From contig JADGJG010000308.1 of NCBI GenBank assembly GCA_027596195.1, positions 1 to 24,562 on the forward strand: 24,562 nt of DNA, read 5' to 3'. This DNA comes from Podochytrium sp. JEL0797 (lineage: Eukaryota > Chytridiomycota > Chytridiomycetes > Chytridiales > Chytriomycetaceae). Numbering within the stretch: position 1 is the first letter of the stretch; the number at the start of each line of letters is the position of its first letter. Of the stretch, positions 9,330 to 18,942 are shown piece after piece. A model generated the notes under the pieces. It was not told where the DNA came from. It saw only the letters and a list, made by a program, of their open reading frames with translations, and did not search any database. A program made the translations under genes and the position numbers.

Positions 9330-9791
9330 TTTTGCGATGATTTTTTTGGTGTTGGTCAAGTCCAGCGATCCGGTTTTGGCCGAAAGCCAGATTTCTCATC
9401 TCGGCTGATTTTGGAAGAAACCTGTAGAAAGTCAAATCACGTATCTCGAGATTATTCCCGTTCCCCAAAAAAGGGGCAACGAAGTTGATTTCAATTTTTT
9501 GGTGGTCCGAAAACAGAGGAAATGGGATGGCAACATGTTCGCCTTCCAGATGCTGATTCTTGAAGAAACCTCAAAGAAGCCTGTTGATTAGTCAAATCTC
9601 GCGTGTGAGGGTTTTCCAGAAGAAAAACCCGCTCCGTCATCCTGGTCATCTGGTCATGCTAAATCGAACAAGAACGAATAAAGGCGTATATTCCTCCTTC
9701 TCCCACCCACCCCCCCACCGTTCTCGAAAACACGTCACCTTGCTTGCCAAGCAAAGTTCGAAAAGTTGTCCAAAAAAAGCCACCGAACGCC
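9330..9791. promoter_or_regulatory. Divergent spacer between OAT and the ankyrin-like gene
   Basis: This 462-bp spacer has no coding signal. It holds an imperfect direct repeat: unit A at 9405-9438 and unit B at 9553-9598 share CTGATT, GAAGAAACCT and GTCAAATC, with 12 extra bases inside unit B. It also holds a C4-A6-G4 block at 9463-9476. The repeat could be a duplicated control element or a trace of a small duplication. Confidence 0.45.
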
Positions 9792-10928
9792 ATGTCCACC
9801 ACGACCACTGAAAAGAACATGTGAGTGTGGCCAGTTGGATCCGTGCAAACTGGTCCTCGCACGACCCTCTCTCTCGCGTCCACCCCGCTTCTCTCGCTTC
9901 GCCGAAAACCAAGCCACTGATCTCTTGTGATGCTGATACCACGCTTTTATCCCACAGCTTCCAGGCCATCCAGCGCCGCGACTCTGCCGAGCTGACTTCG
10001 TACCTTGCCGAACTCGATGCCTCCGTTGGAAAGGCCGGCGCATCCAAACTCAGCACTCCTGTGGCATACACAGGCTTGGTTAGCGGAGATCTCGCGATCG
10101 TCCAGGCGTTGCTTGCCAACAAGCAAGTCGACCCGTCGATGCTCGACGATGGTGCTCTGATCGAGGCAGCCAAGGTATGTGCACGTTGAGTGGGGGTGAT
10201 TGGGGGGCGTTGCTTGCCAATGTCGCGTGACCCAATTGTCAAAACAAACCGCGTATTCATGAGTCACTCTTTATTAAACACACAGTCCCAACGAACCGAC
10301 ATTGTGCAAGTGTTGCTTTCAGACGCACGCGTGTCGCCGCTTGCTGAAAACGGACGTGCCTTCGTGATCGCAGCCTCGAGGTGTGTTTCCCTGATTCCAA
10401 TAACAAATCAATATTTTTTCTCCTGCACGAAGCTAACCAAAAAATAGTGGAAATGTCGCCATGTTCCACGCCCTCTCCTCTCGTGCCCCGAATTCCGCCC
10501 CGGCTGATCTCACCTTGCCGCTTGCCATCGCCGCGCGCATGAATTGCCTCCCGATTGTTGAATCCATCGCCACGCGCTTCAAGTCTCCCGAATGCCCCCA
10601 ACTTACTAGCGCGCAGCTTCTGCACATCAACATGTCTCTTGTGTTTGCCAGCAAGAACGGCAACCAAGCCATCGTGCGTGAAATTCTGTCCATCCCCGGC
10701 GTGAACGTCAACTTTGCCAACGACGCGGCTTACCTCACGGCACACAAGTTTGAGAAGCAAGAGGTCATGAAGATGTTGGCGGACACGGGAAAAGTCAACC
10801 ACGACGCGTATTTCGCGGATGCGAGCGCGCACCCCAGCATTGATTTGGAAATCTCCGACCCTCGCTGGTGGGTGCCCAAGACGGCGGTGGCGCTCAAGTT
10901 CTTTGCGGATGTGGTGAACGCTCATTGA
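9792..10928 (+). CDS. Small ankyrin-repeat-like protein
   Basis: Four exons, 9792-9820, 9958-10174, 10286-10380 and 10448-10928, encode 273 residues. The first exon holds only nine complete codons, and its intron (137 nt) is longer than usual. The product is a chain of degenerate ankyrin-type helix pairs: VAYTGLVSGDLAIVQALL, LIEAAKSQRTDIVQVLL, FVIAASSGNVAMFHAL, PLAIAARMNCLPIVESI and LVFASKNGNQAIVREIL. The A-x-x-G-[ND]-x-x-[IV]-[VM] core is evident in several, although the usual TPLH and GAD turns are mostly lost. The C-terminal 60 residues (ending VALKFFADVVNAH) do not fit the repeat. No signal peptide, membrane segment or catalytic domain is seen. Ankyrin proteins bind other proteins; the partner cannot be read from the sequence. 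Confidence 0.85.
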
Positions 10929-11143
10929 AAGTGGTGGGACTGTGGATTGTTTTGCTCTGTAATTTTAAAAAATATCCACACACTATCTCCAACATTAAGT
11001 AAGTATCCTTAACTTCCCACTCCGTATTACAACTTAGAAGGAAGGCTTATTTATGTGGGTGGTCAGGAAATCGATATGGTTTTCCTCAAATTACAATAAG
11101 TTAGAAAAGTGGGGGAAATCATAACCTCAAAAATCATCACATC

Positions 11144-13234
11144 ATGGCTCCTCGCAAAAAGATACTCGTCCCCGCCACTACCTTTACACGCCATGGCTTC
11201 TCTGGCATTGCTGCCTTGCCCACAGAGTTGTTTGATGAGATCTGCGGAAACTACCTGCGTCCCATTCATGTGGGGATCTTTCCCATAGATTACGAGGGGA
11301 GAGAGACCCCATTGCATTCTATCAATGCCATGTGAACGATCGAGCATTGGTAGAATCTGGACAATCTTTCGCGATGCGTTGGGATACCCACCGATCCCCG
11401 TATCGCCCCGTGATCAGATCTCCGAACAAGCAAGTCATTTTGATTTCGAAGGTGTGTATTCCCATAATCTTGTCCCATTGTTTGTGGATTCATACTCAAA
11501 CTTTCTCCCTCTTAACAGGTGGGCTGCGCATTTTTTCCCACAAGGTCCAGAAAAGTAGTATGGCGTGTCATGAAACGCGTGTGCTCTAAATGCCATGGCA
11601 AATCGCATTCTGACCCAGTCACTATGGCCAGCGACTCGAATTTCATCGAGTGGACACGTCAAATGGACCAGGCCAAATTCGATTCACAGGGCAATCGAAA
11701 GCAACAGCTGGCTCAGCTTCGTGTTCAGCGGAGAACTCAAATCCTTGATAGGTAATGGCGCAGAAAGAAGATACAATGGATTCATATTGATATTTTGGGA
11801 TCGGTTCTAGAATCGCCGGCTTGACTCATGTTCCCATGCCCCTCGCCATCCTGGACCAATGTGGATCATTCCACAAAGCATGCGAAGTACCTTCACTCCT
11901 CACACCCCGCTCCTTCACCAACCTCTTTCGCACCCTCGCCCCCGAGATCCGTACCTTTCGTGTCCTCGCAGAAGCTCACGAACGCTTCATTGCCCTCAGC
12001 AAACTCGCGATGGAGGGACTCCCCGAATCATGGACGGCTGATCAAGATCCATTCAACGGGTTATTGCTTGAGACGGGGAAGCTGAGGACGCGGTTCATTA
12101 CGGAAACGATCCCGGCGCTGTTCGCGTATGATTGGAACGAGGCGTTCCCCGCATTTGACCCACTGCCTCGCCTTGAAGAAGCCAAAAGAGTGTTTTGGTT
12201 GCCCTTTGAAGTCTACACGGAGCGTATGCTTTCGTGGAAACTCGGCAGGAAGATCAAGACTTTTTTTTCCGCCACCACGGCGTGACGGCCAAGCACGAAT
12301 TTCTGGACGAGATTCAACAGCGTCTCGAAAGAGAGCGGATGCATCTGCTGTTCCCTTCGAACCCACTCGGACGTTCGGGATATTTGGGCCGCATTGGGGC
12401 TGCAGAATGGCTTTCGCGCAACATGGATGTGGTTGGGTACTAGAACGCGAAGTGGGATTTGGAAGCGGTGAAGTCGTGTGTCGACGAATGGCAGAACGTG
12501 ATGACGCAGCGAATTGCCAAGGTGTATCGCCGAATTCACGCGCAAAGTTGCGAGCAAGTCAAATCCATGAGGGAGATGAAGGAACATGATCTGCTGGAGT
12601 TGCAGCAATCGCCGGAGCTGGCCTTCTTGGCTGATTTGCCTGCTTACGATGTTTACAGCGTGCGATACAATCTTCGCTGCCTTATGAATGTTTCGGCGTT
12701 TGAGGGCAAAGGGGTGTACCCCGAGTGTCGCACAGCGTTAACGGTAACCGAGCTGTTTGACGAGGACGAGGCGGTTCGTTTAGTGGCGCATGAATTGGAT
12801 CGATCTGTGTCGGTGATCCGATGGGTAATTACAACTGATTGCCTTGTGAAAGTGGAAGTTTTGGCGCGTTCTTGTCATCAATGGGCGTGGATTATACGAA
12901 GAAGTATGACGGGGCGGCACAGCGGGGCCCTTTCTTTGAGTTTCATCAGGAGTTGAAACATCGTGCGTGTTTGGTGTTGACTGAGGGGCCGAAGCCCATT
13001 GATCGTTCCGTCATGTGCGAACGCAAGTTTGACATTGCTGTTGACGTGCTGGTTGAATCGATTGTGAAAGACGAGGCTGTGCGTGAGGATATTTTGCCAG
13101 GAAAAGTGCAAGAGTTTGACGTGAAGGAGTTCATGTGCACTCATGAGGAGTGGCTGAGAAAGTGGGCGGATTTGAAGCGGGACGCCCCAGTTGAATACGA
13201 CCTGTTTGGTGATTCGGACGAAGTTAATGAATAA
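11144..13234 (+). pseudogene. F-box protein gene, copy 1, broken
   Basis: This is the upstream member of a tandem pair with 13647-15467. The N-terminal F-box (IAALPTELFDEICGNYLRPI) is clear, but the gene is broken in several places. Exon 1 has lost about 30 bp, and the intron-1 donor reads GG where copy 2 has GT (11297-11298). Exon 2 has an extra base near 11425. The first Cys pair has become CAFF (TTT at 11534-11536) instead of CAFC. A deletion with a frame change lies around 12225-12268, beside a run of eight T. A TAG stands at 12441-12443, where copy 2 has AAG. A last frameshift falls between about 12825 and 12880. The C-terminal part (to 13234) includes a region that copy 2 has lost. Ancestral role by family: substrate adaptor of an SCF ubiquitin ligase. 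Confidence 0.85.
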
Positions 13235-13646
13235 ACTGGATTTTTTTACAGTTATTAGCATCATCTTACGACCTTCTACTTCCAGACTGTCCGGAAATTG
13301 TTCGAATGGGGTTGGCTCTCACACATTACTTTCAATCAGGATCTAAAAAATAAAGGCTAAGGAAATGAAGAAAGATTCCCCTGAATACCAATTGTTGATC
13401 CAATTGTCGTGAAGGAGTTTTTTCTTCATGCATGCGGTTCGTGTATCCGCTTTCCAACAGCGACAGCGAAGACAGAGAGCTGCAGCGTGGCACAAAAAAC
13501 GAGGCGGAGTTCTGCTCCAAATTTAAAGGTTTCTTACGTGCAGAACCGATTTCGACATAGATGTTGTATATGCTGACCTTCTCACTCACGATCTACTTAG
13601 ATCCGCGTCTGGCTGGAATTGCGGTTGAGTTTAAAAAAAAAGTATC
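13235..13646. other. Spacer between the two F-box copies
   Basis: 412 bp without coding signal. An AATAAA at 13349-13354 could be the old poly(A) signal of copy 1. The sequence before the copy 2 ATG does not resemble that before the copy 1 ATG beyond a few bases, so the duplication appears to begin close to the coding region, or the upstream regions have diverged. Confidence 0.5.
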
Positions 13647-15203
13647 ATGGCTCCCCGCAAGAAGAAACTCGCCCCCGCCACCACTTTCACCCGCCATGGC
13701 TTCTCTGGCATCGCTGCCTTGCCCACGGAACTGTTTGACGAGATCTGTGGCAACTACCTACGTCCCATCGATGTGCTCAATTTAGGCTGTGTCGATAAGC
13801 GCCTGGCGTTCCTGACCACGAGGACCTCGAGGTGAGAGAGACCTCATTGCATTCTATCAATGGCATGTGAACAATCGAGTGTTTTTAGAATCTGGACCAT
13901 CTTTCGCGATGCGAAGGGATACCCACCGATCCCCGTATCGCTCCGTGATCAGATCTCTGACAAGCAAGTGATTGTTTTGGTTTCAAGAGTGCGTATTCCC
14001 AATGATCTTTCCCATTTTTTGTGCACTCAAACTCTTGTCAGGTTGGCTGTGCATTTTGTCCCTCCAAGACCCGAACCGTGATGTGGCGTGTGATGAAACG
14101 TGTGTGTGCCAGATGTCACGGTATACCGCATTCTGTCCCAGTCACTATGGCCAGTGACTCGCATTTCATCGAGTGGACGCGACTCATGGACCGAGCCAAA
14201 TTCGATTCCCAGGGAAATCGAAAGTTGCAGCTGGCTCAGCTTCGCGTTCAGCGGAGAACTCAAATCATTGAGAGGTAATGGCAAAGAATAGCAGATATAA
14301 CAGACTCGTATTGATGTAGATTGGTTTTGGTCGAATTCCAGAATCGCTGTCATGTCACCCGCCGTCCCCATTCCCCTCGCCATCCTCGCCGAATGCGGAT
14401 CGTTCCTCAAAGCATGTCATGTACCTTCACTCTTCACGACGCGCTCCTTCACCAACCTCCTTCTCAACCTCGCCCCTGAGATCCAATCCGCACGGATCCA
14501 TACCGAAACCTATGCACGCTTCATTGCCCTCCGCAAACTCGCGATGCAGGGACTTCCTGAGCCGTGGACGGCAGATCAATATCCATTCAACACGTTGACG
14601 CTTGAAGGGAGAAAGTTCGTAAACCGGTTCTGTCCAGAAACGAGGCTGGCGCTCGACTCACGTGCATGGATGAGGAATTCCCCGCGTTGGACCCGCTGCC
14701 TCACCTGGACGAAGCCAAAATCGTGTTTTGGTCGCCCTTCCAAGTCTACACGACCTGCATGGCGCAAGTCCGCGTCGAGTTCCCCCACCTTAAAAAATTT
14801 CGTAGAAACTCAACTTGAAAATGCGGTCTACTTTTTCGAATTCCACGGAGTGAATGCCAAGGACTCCTTTCTACAGGAACTTCAACGGCGTCTTGAAAGA
14901 GAGCGGATGCCGCGGTTATTTCCTTCAAACCACCTCAATGAACGTGGGTTATATTCGGGTCGCATTGGGGCTGTGGAATGGCTTTCACGCAACGTCGATG
15001 TGGTTGGGTACAAGAATGCAGAGTGGGATTTGGAAATTGTGAGGCGGGGTTTCGAGGAATGGCAGGACGTGATGACGCAGAGGATTGCTCGGGTGTATCG
15101 CCGAATTCACGCGCAAAGTTGCGAGCAAGTCAGATCCATGAGGGCGACGCGTGATAATGATCTGCTAGAGATGCAGCAATCTCCCGAATACAAAGGAGTA
15201 TGA
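13647..15203 (+). CDS. F-box protein, copy 2, probably decaying
   Basis: Exons 13647-13831, 13889-13967, 14042-14274 and 14342-15203 give an open frame of 452 codons, with all splice sites intact. The F-box lies at about residues 22-70 (AALPTELFDEICGNYLRPID, then VLNLGCVDKRLAFL). Two Cys pairs follow, CAFC and CARC, 20 residues apart, as in many fungal F-box proteins that carry a C-x2-C...C-x2-C motif after the F-box. Between about 14670 and 14790 the frame is shifted relative to copy 1. The discarded frame there reads FPALDPLPHLDEAK, matching FPAFDPLPRLEEAK of copy 1, so the encoded segment is foreign and was restored by a second indel. The frame stops soon after a deletion of roughly 275 bp relative to copy 1. 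It may make a truncated adaptor or be a pseudogene. Confidence 0.55.
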
Positions 15204-15467
15204 CGAGGATGTTCAACGGGACCCTTACTTTGCGTGGCGGAACGAGTTTGAAACGCGTGTGGGGTTGGTGTTGAACGAGGGCAAGTCAAATTCGTGGTGG
15301 TCGAACCTGCTGTGAACGCGCTGGTTCGCGACATTCTGCAAGAGAAGGCGGTGCTTGATGATATTTTGCCAGGGAAAGTGCAAGAGTTTGACGTGACGAA
15401 GTTTGTTGACACGCACAAGGAGTGGCTGAAGAAGTGGGGAGACTTGAATCAAGATTCGCGTGAATAA
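15204..15467 (+). pseudogene. Stranded 3' tail of F-box copy 2
   Basis: After the stop of copy 2, the sequence still matches the C-terminus of copy 1 in other frames. KEYDEDVQRDPYF (from about 15193) matches KKYDGAAQRGPFF. After one more frame change, DDILPGKVQEFDVTKF matches EDILPGKVQEFDVKEF and ends in SRE and TAA (15465-15467). The tail is therefore an untranslated remnant of the original 3' coding part. Confidence 0.8.
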
Positions 15468-15829
15468 GGATTTGGAGATGATGATGCTGTTGCTTGATGG
15501 GAAATACGTTGGGTACCATGTTTTTTAGCTGCTTTCGCTGTGCTTTCGCTCGTCTTCGAATGCAAACAAATATAAAAACGAACGAGAAAAGGCGAGATCG
15601 GCGGTAGCTGTGCGTGCGCATACAAGTTTGTCAAAAAACGTGCAACACAAGTCCATTCATCTTCTCCACAAAGTTTTTCTAAATTTCTTTTTTTCAAAAC
15701 TCCACCAAAAAAGAATACAACCGCCAAAACCACCAAAAAAACAAAAACCAATAAATAGTGCCATCTCACAAATCCAACCTCAAAATACCCCTCCAACCAA
15801 GAAAAACCCCCACGACTCCCTCTCTTCCC
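15468..15829. other. Convergent spacer, no gene seen
   Basis: 362 bp between the F-box copy 2 remnant and the end of the zinc-finger gene, which converge here. The sequence is A-rich on the plus strand in its second half. Nothing coding or structured stands out, and no canonical AATAAA was found on the minus strand for the zinc-finger gene. Confidence 0.5.
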
Positions 15830-18713
15830 TTACGTCGATGAATGAGGACACCTCTTTTCCTGATGCCCCGGATCCCCACACCGCAAACACACATGCTTGA
15901 ACCGACACGCACTTTTGTCAAGCCCGCATTTGCCGTTATTAAAGTCGCGACAAATCGCACCGCGTTCCGAATTCGTGAGCATCGAAAACACGCGCGCACT
16001 ACTGCTGCTACTTGAACTCGTACTCGTCGCCGTCTTGGTCGGCGTTGAAGAGTTCCCACTTCCACTACTACTCGAGCTTTGCTGCTGAACAACAACCACA
16101 GACGCAGAAGCCGCTGGCGCCGCAGGTGGACCCATCGCAGACGACAACGAAGACCCCGCAGGCGCAGCAGCCGACCCGGCACTCAACAACGGAGGACTCG
16201 CCAAAGCCGCACCACCACACCCCAAACTGCTACTATTGCTCCCCATCACAACCCCCACCATCCCACCAACACTCGACACCGCCGCCTCCCCTCGCGCAGA
16301 CGATGAAGAAGAACTCTTGGAACTGTACCGCTCCTCCACAACAACCCGCACCCCTCCACCAACAGAGCTACTCGACGACGACCCATTCCGCTGCGGAGCC
16401 TGCACAGAACTACTACTACTACTATCGCGTCGCACAGGTGACTTCCCCCTCGTACTACTCCCACTCCCTCCATTCCGATCACTTCGCTCCCCACGATCAC
16501 GCTCACTCGAACTCCGCCCACTCCCCCCACTCTCATCGTACCGACTCCTCTTACTCTCATACTTATCATACTCATCGCGATACTCCTCCCCCCTCCTCTT
16601 ACTCCCCGCATCCCCCGCACTCCCTCCACCACCCCCACCACCAGCAGCATACTCCGACATATTCAAAGGACACTTGAACCCCGCATGATCCTCACTCATA
16701 CACCGCATACAAAAATGCGCGCGTCCACATTCCCCAGTCTGATGGAACCGACAAACCCCCCACGCATTGAACGCAAAACAAAACTCCATCCCTTGCTCCA
16801 CAGGGTGTGGACACGAAATCAACTTGTGCGAAAGGCTCGCGCACCGCAGGCATTGGTGTTCGCGGCGGCAGGAGGATGGGCAGTTTGTGCCCACGGTCGA
16901 CATGTTCCAGGTCACACAGATATTGCGTTGCGCAGGGCACGTCGTGAGCGGGTGTGGGGTGGATGCGGAGGATCGACAGTACAGACAGTTGTGGAGGTTG
17001 TGACACGCCGTGGAGCTGTGCGAGCATCGTTGTTGGTTGTACGGAACGCAGTATTGCGTGTGGTGTGGCGCGTTGTTGTTGCTGCTCGTGTTGGTAGCGT
17101 TGAATGTACTCGTCGCGGACGTGGAGGAAGTCGGCGTGGTGGTGGTGCTTGGAGACGTTCCGCGACGGCGTTCCACGATAGTGATTGCTACGCCTCCGGG
17201 CTTGTCGATTGTCGTATTGAGGGTGCTAGAAGAGGACGATTTTTCGCCACCGCTGTTGCTGTTGTCTCCAATCGATCGCTTCCGCTCGTTGTCCAAAAGC
17301 GTGCGCAAATCACTCGAGCCGCTGCTGCGTGGCGCCGCAGAGTTGCCGCTACTGCTGTGGTTGCTGCCCGAAGGCGTTAGTGGGGAGGTTGGGGACAGGG
17401 ATCTTGTAGCCGCAGATGAGGTCGTCGGGGCGCTCGAGCTGTTGCTGGTGCGTTCAATAATTTGGATACGCGGTTTGGTCACGTGGTGAATCGAGTCGCT
17501 GGCGTCTTCGGTATTGCTGGAAGTGGCACCCGTGGTGGAGGAAGAGGATGCATTGGCAGTGCTGTTGTTTGTCGTCGAACTGGAACCGGCTCTGGTCTCG
17601 GACGCCGACAGCGAAACGAGCTTCTCTGGATCGAAGCCAGTCTCGCGACGCACATCTTCTTTGAGTTCGGAAACGACGCGTTCCAAATCAGCGACATTGG
17701 ATTTCTTGGCTTCGAGGCGGGATAACTGTTTCAAGTCGAAAATCGCGTCAGAGGAAAAGAAGAACGAGTAATACGACAAAACTCACGGCAGCCTTTCTCA
17801 CGGCATCCTTCTCGCACCAGACTTCCTCGGCCGCCATCAGCTTAGCGCGCTCTTGCTTCAGCTTCTCTTCGAGGTCTTGGACTGTTTGCTTGAGCTTGGA
17901 CGCGTCGAGCTCCTTTGCGCGTGCCTGGGACTTGAGGGTTGCCACCAGCTTGTCGTCCTGTGCACAACAAAATAAATTAAATAAATAAATAAAAGCAGCC
18001 AAGCATTCGTTATGATTATTTTTGTTTACCATCAGACACTCGTCGCGCAGCTTTGCCAGAAGAGCGGCCTGCATGGACAGGTTGCGCAGCAGCATCTTTG
18101 TGGGATCGACGGGCGGGGCAGCAAAGGCCAGGGGGTGCTGTTCGTGTGCCAGGGCCAGGGCGCGTGCGGTGGGCGGCGGGGGCGGTGGGGTGGAGTGGGC
18201 AACGCCCGTGTAGGGGAGGAGTGGTTGTTGCTGCTGTTGCTGCATCTGCAGGGCGTGGACAAGCAGTTGCAGTTGCTGCGGGTCGGCGATGGAGGTCTGG
18301 CTGTTTTGGCGCAGCGTCGAGAGAAGCAGTTGTGCGAGGGCGAGGGTGGGATCGCTAGTGGAGTTGGTGTTGTTGCTAGTGCTGCTAGTGTTGTTGCTAG
18401 TGGTCGAGTGCTGGTGCTGGTGCTGGTGTAGCGAGTGCTGGTGCTGTAGGGACAGGCCGTCGTGGGCAAAGCCTGGCGCGGCGCCTGCCTCTGCGGCCTG
18501 GGCCATCATCAATGCGCTTGGCGGTGTCGTGTTTGTGGTGCCAACAAGGGGCACGGCAGCAGCCGCCGCCTGGAGACTCAGCAGCGCCTTGAGATTCGTA
18601 AGACCCGCGGGTTCGAGCGCCACGCTGCCTTGTTGCTGCTGCTGCTGCTGTTGCTGCGGAGGTTGTTGCTGTTGCCCTGCGTCGCGGTACACTCCGCTAT
18701 CGCTAGAGTCCAT
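15830..18713 (-). CDS. Protein with four composite CCCH plus CCHC zinc-binding modules
   Basis: Three exons, 18713-18030, 17957-17787 and 17725-15830, encode 916 residues. Residues 1-228 are low-complexity (Gln runs, His-Gln repeats, Asn/Ser/Thr runs) with a possible helix, RNLSMQAALLAKLRDE. Exon 2 and the start of exon 3 form a likely coiled coil (about 229-320). A long Ser/Thr/Asn-rich region follows. Three zinc modules are clustered at about 511-637, and a fourth closes the protein at 877-911. Each has a CCCH-like half, C-x(7-11)-C-x(3-7)-C-x3-H, then one residue, then a zinc knuckle C-x2-C-x(4,7)-H-x4-C-P. CCCH and CCHC fingers usually bind RNA, so an RNA-binding role is likely but inferred. 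Between modules 3 and 4 lie Gly, Arg/Ser/Asp and poly-Ser tracts. The gene is divergent from MINDY4. I cannot name an ortholog. Confidence 0.85.
18629..18676 (-). repeat. CAG/CAA repeat coding for polyglutamine
   Basis: Interrupted CAG/CAA/CCT codons in exon 1 of the zinc-finger gene encode a Gln tract with two prolines (about residues 14-28). A further Gln run and His-Gln repeats follow in the same exon, so length variation between strains is likely. Confidence 0.8.
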
Positions 18714-18942
18714 CTTTTGCTTGTTTTGTTTTGTCGCGCTTTTTTTTTGTTTCTGGTCCGAACCCGATTGCCCAGGCCCCCCCTGGCAACGACATTCCCT
18801 CCTTCTCTTTCCTCTTCCTCTTTTTATTTCACGAATGAAAGAAACATCACCCCCTTCTCTTCCTTGACCTCTTCCTTCAACCAACTCAATAAAATTGTCA
18901 AAGTCATGTGCTCGTGACAATTCCACTTCCTTGTTTTCTTTC
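18714..18942. promoter_or_regulatory. Shared divergent spacer of the zinc-finger gene and MINDY4
   Basis: Only 229 bp separate the two ATGs. The sequence is pyrimidine-rich on the plus strand towards MINDY4 (long CT stretches at 18796-18830 and 18851-18880). No TATA box was recognised. It probably acts as a bidirectional promoter, inferred from layout. Confidence 0.45.

Noticed and set aside
9463..9476. C4-A6-G4 block as a hairpin terminator or operator
   Set aside because: The stem is only four base pairs and lies in a eukaryotic spacer; chance is a sufficient explanation.
12829..12862. Very short intron (GTAATT...AAAG) in F-box copy 1 instead of a frameshift
   Set aside because: At about 30 nt it would be about half the smallest intron seen in the window and has no pyrimidine tract, so a frameshift is more likely.
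12459..12956. Separate gene starting at an ATG inside F-box copy 1
   Set aside because: It is the same frame as the preceding part, interrupted only by a TAG at 12441, and its sequence matches copy 2; it is a pseudogene segment.
16012..17489. Several plus-strand Ser/Leu/Arg/Pro-rich open frames
   Set aside because: They are antisense to the low-complexity coding exon of the zinc-finger gene; their composition simply mirrors poly-Ser and Gly codons.
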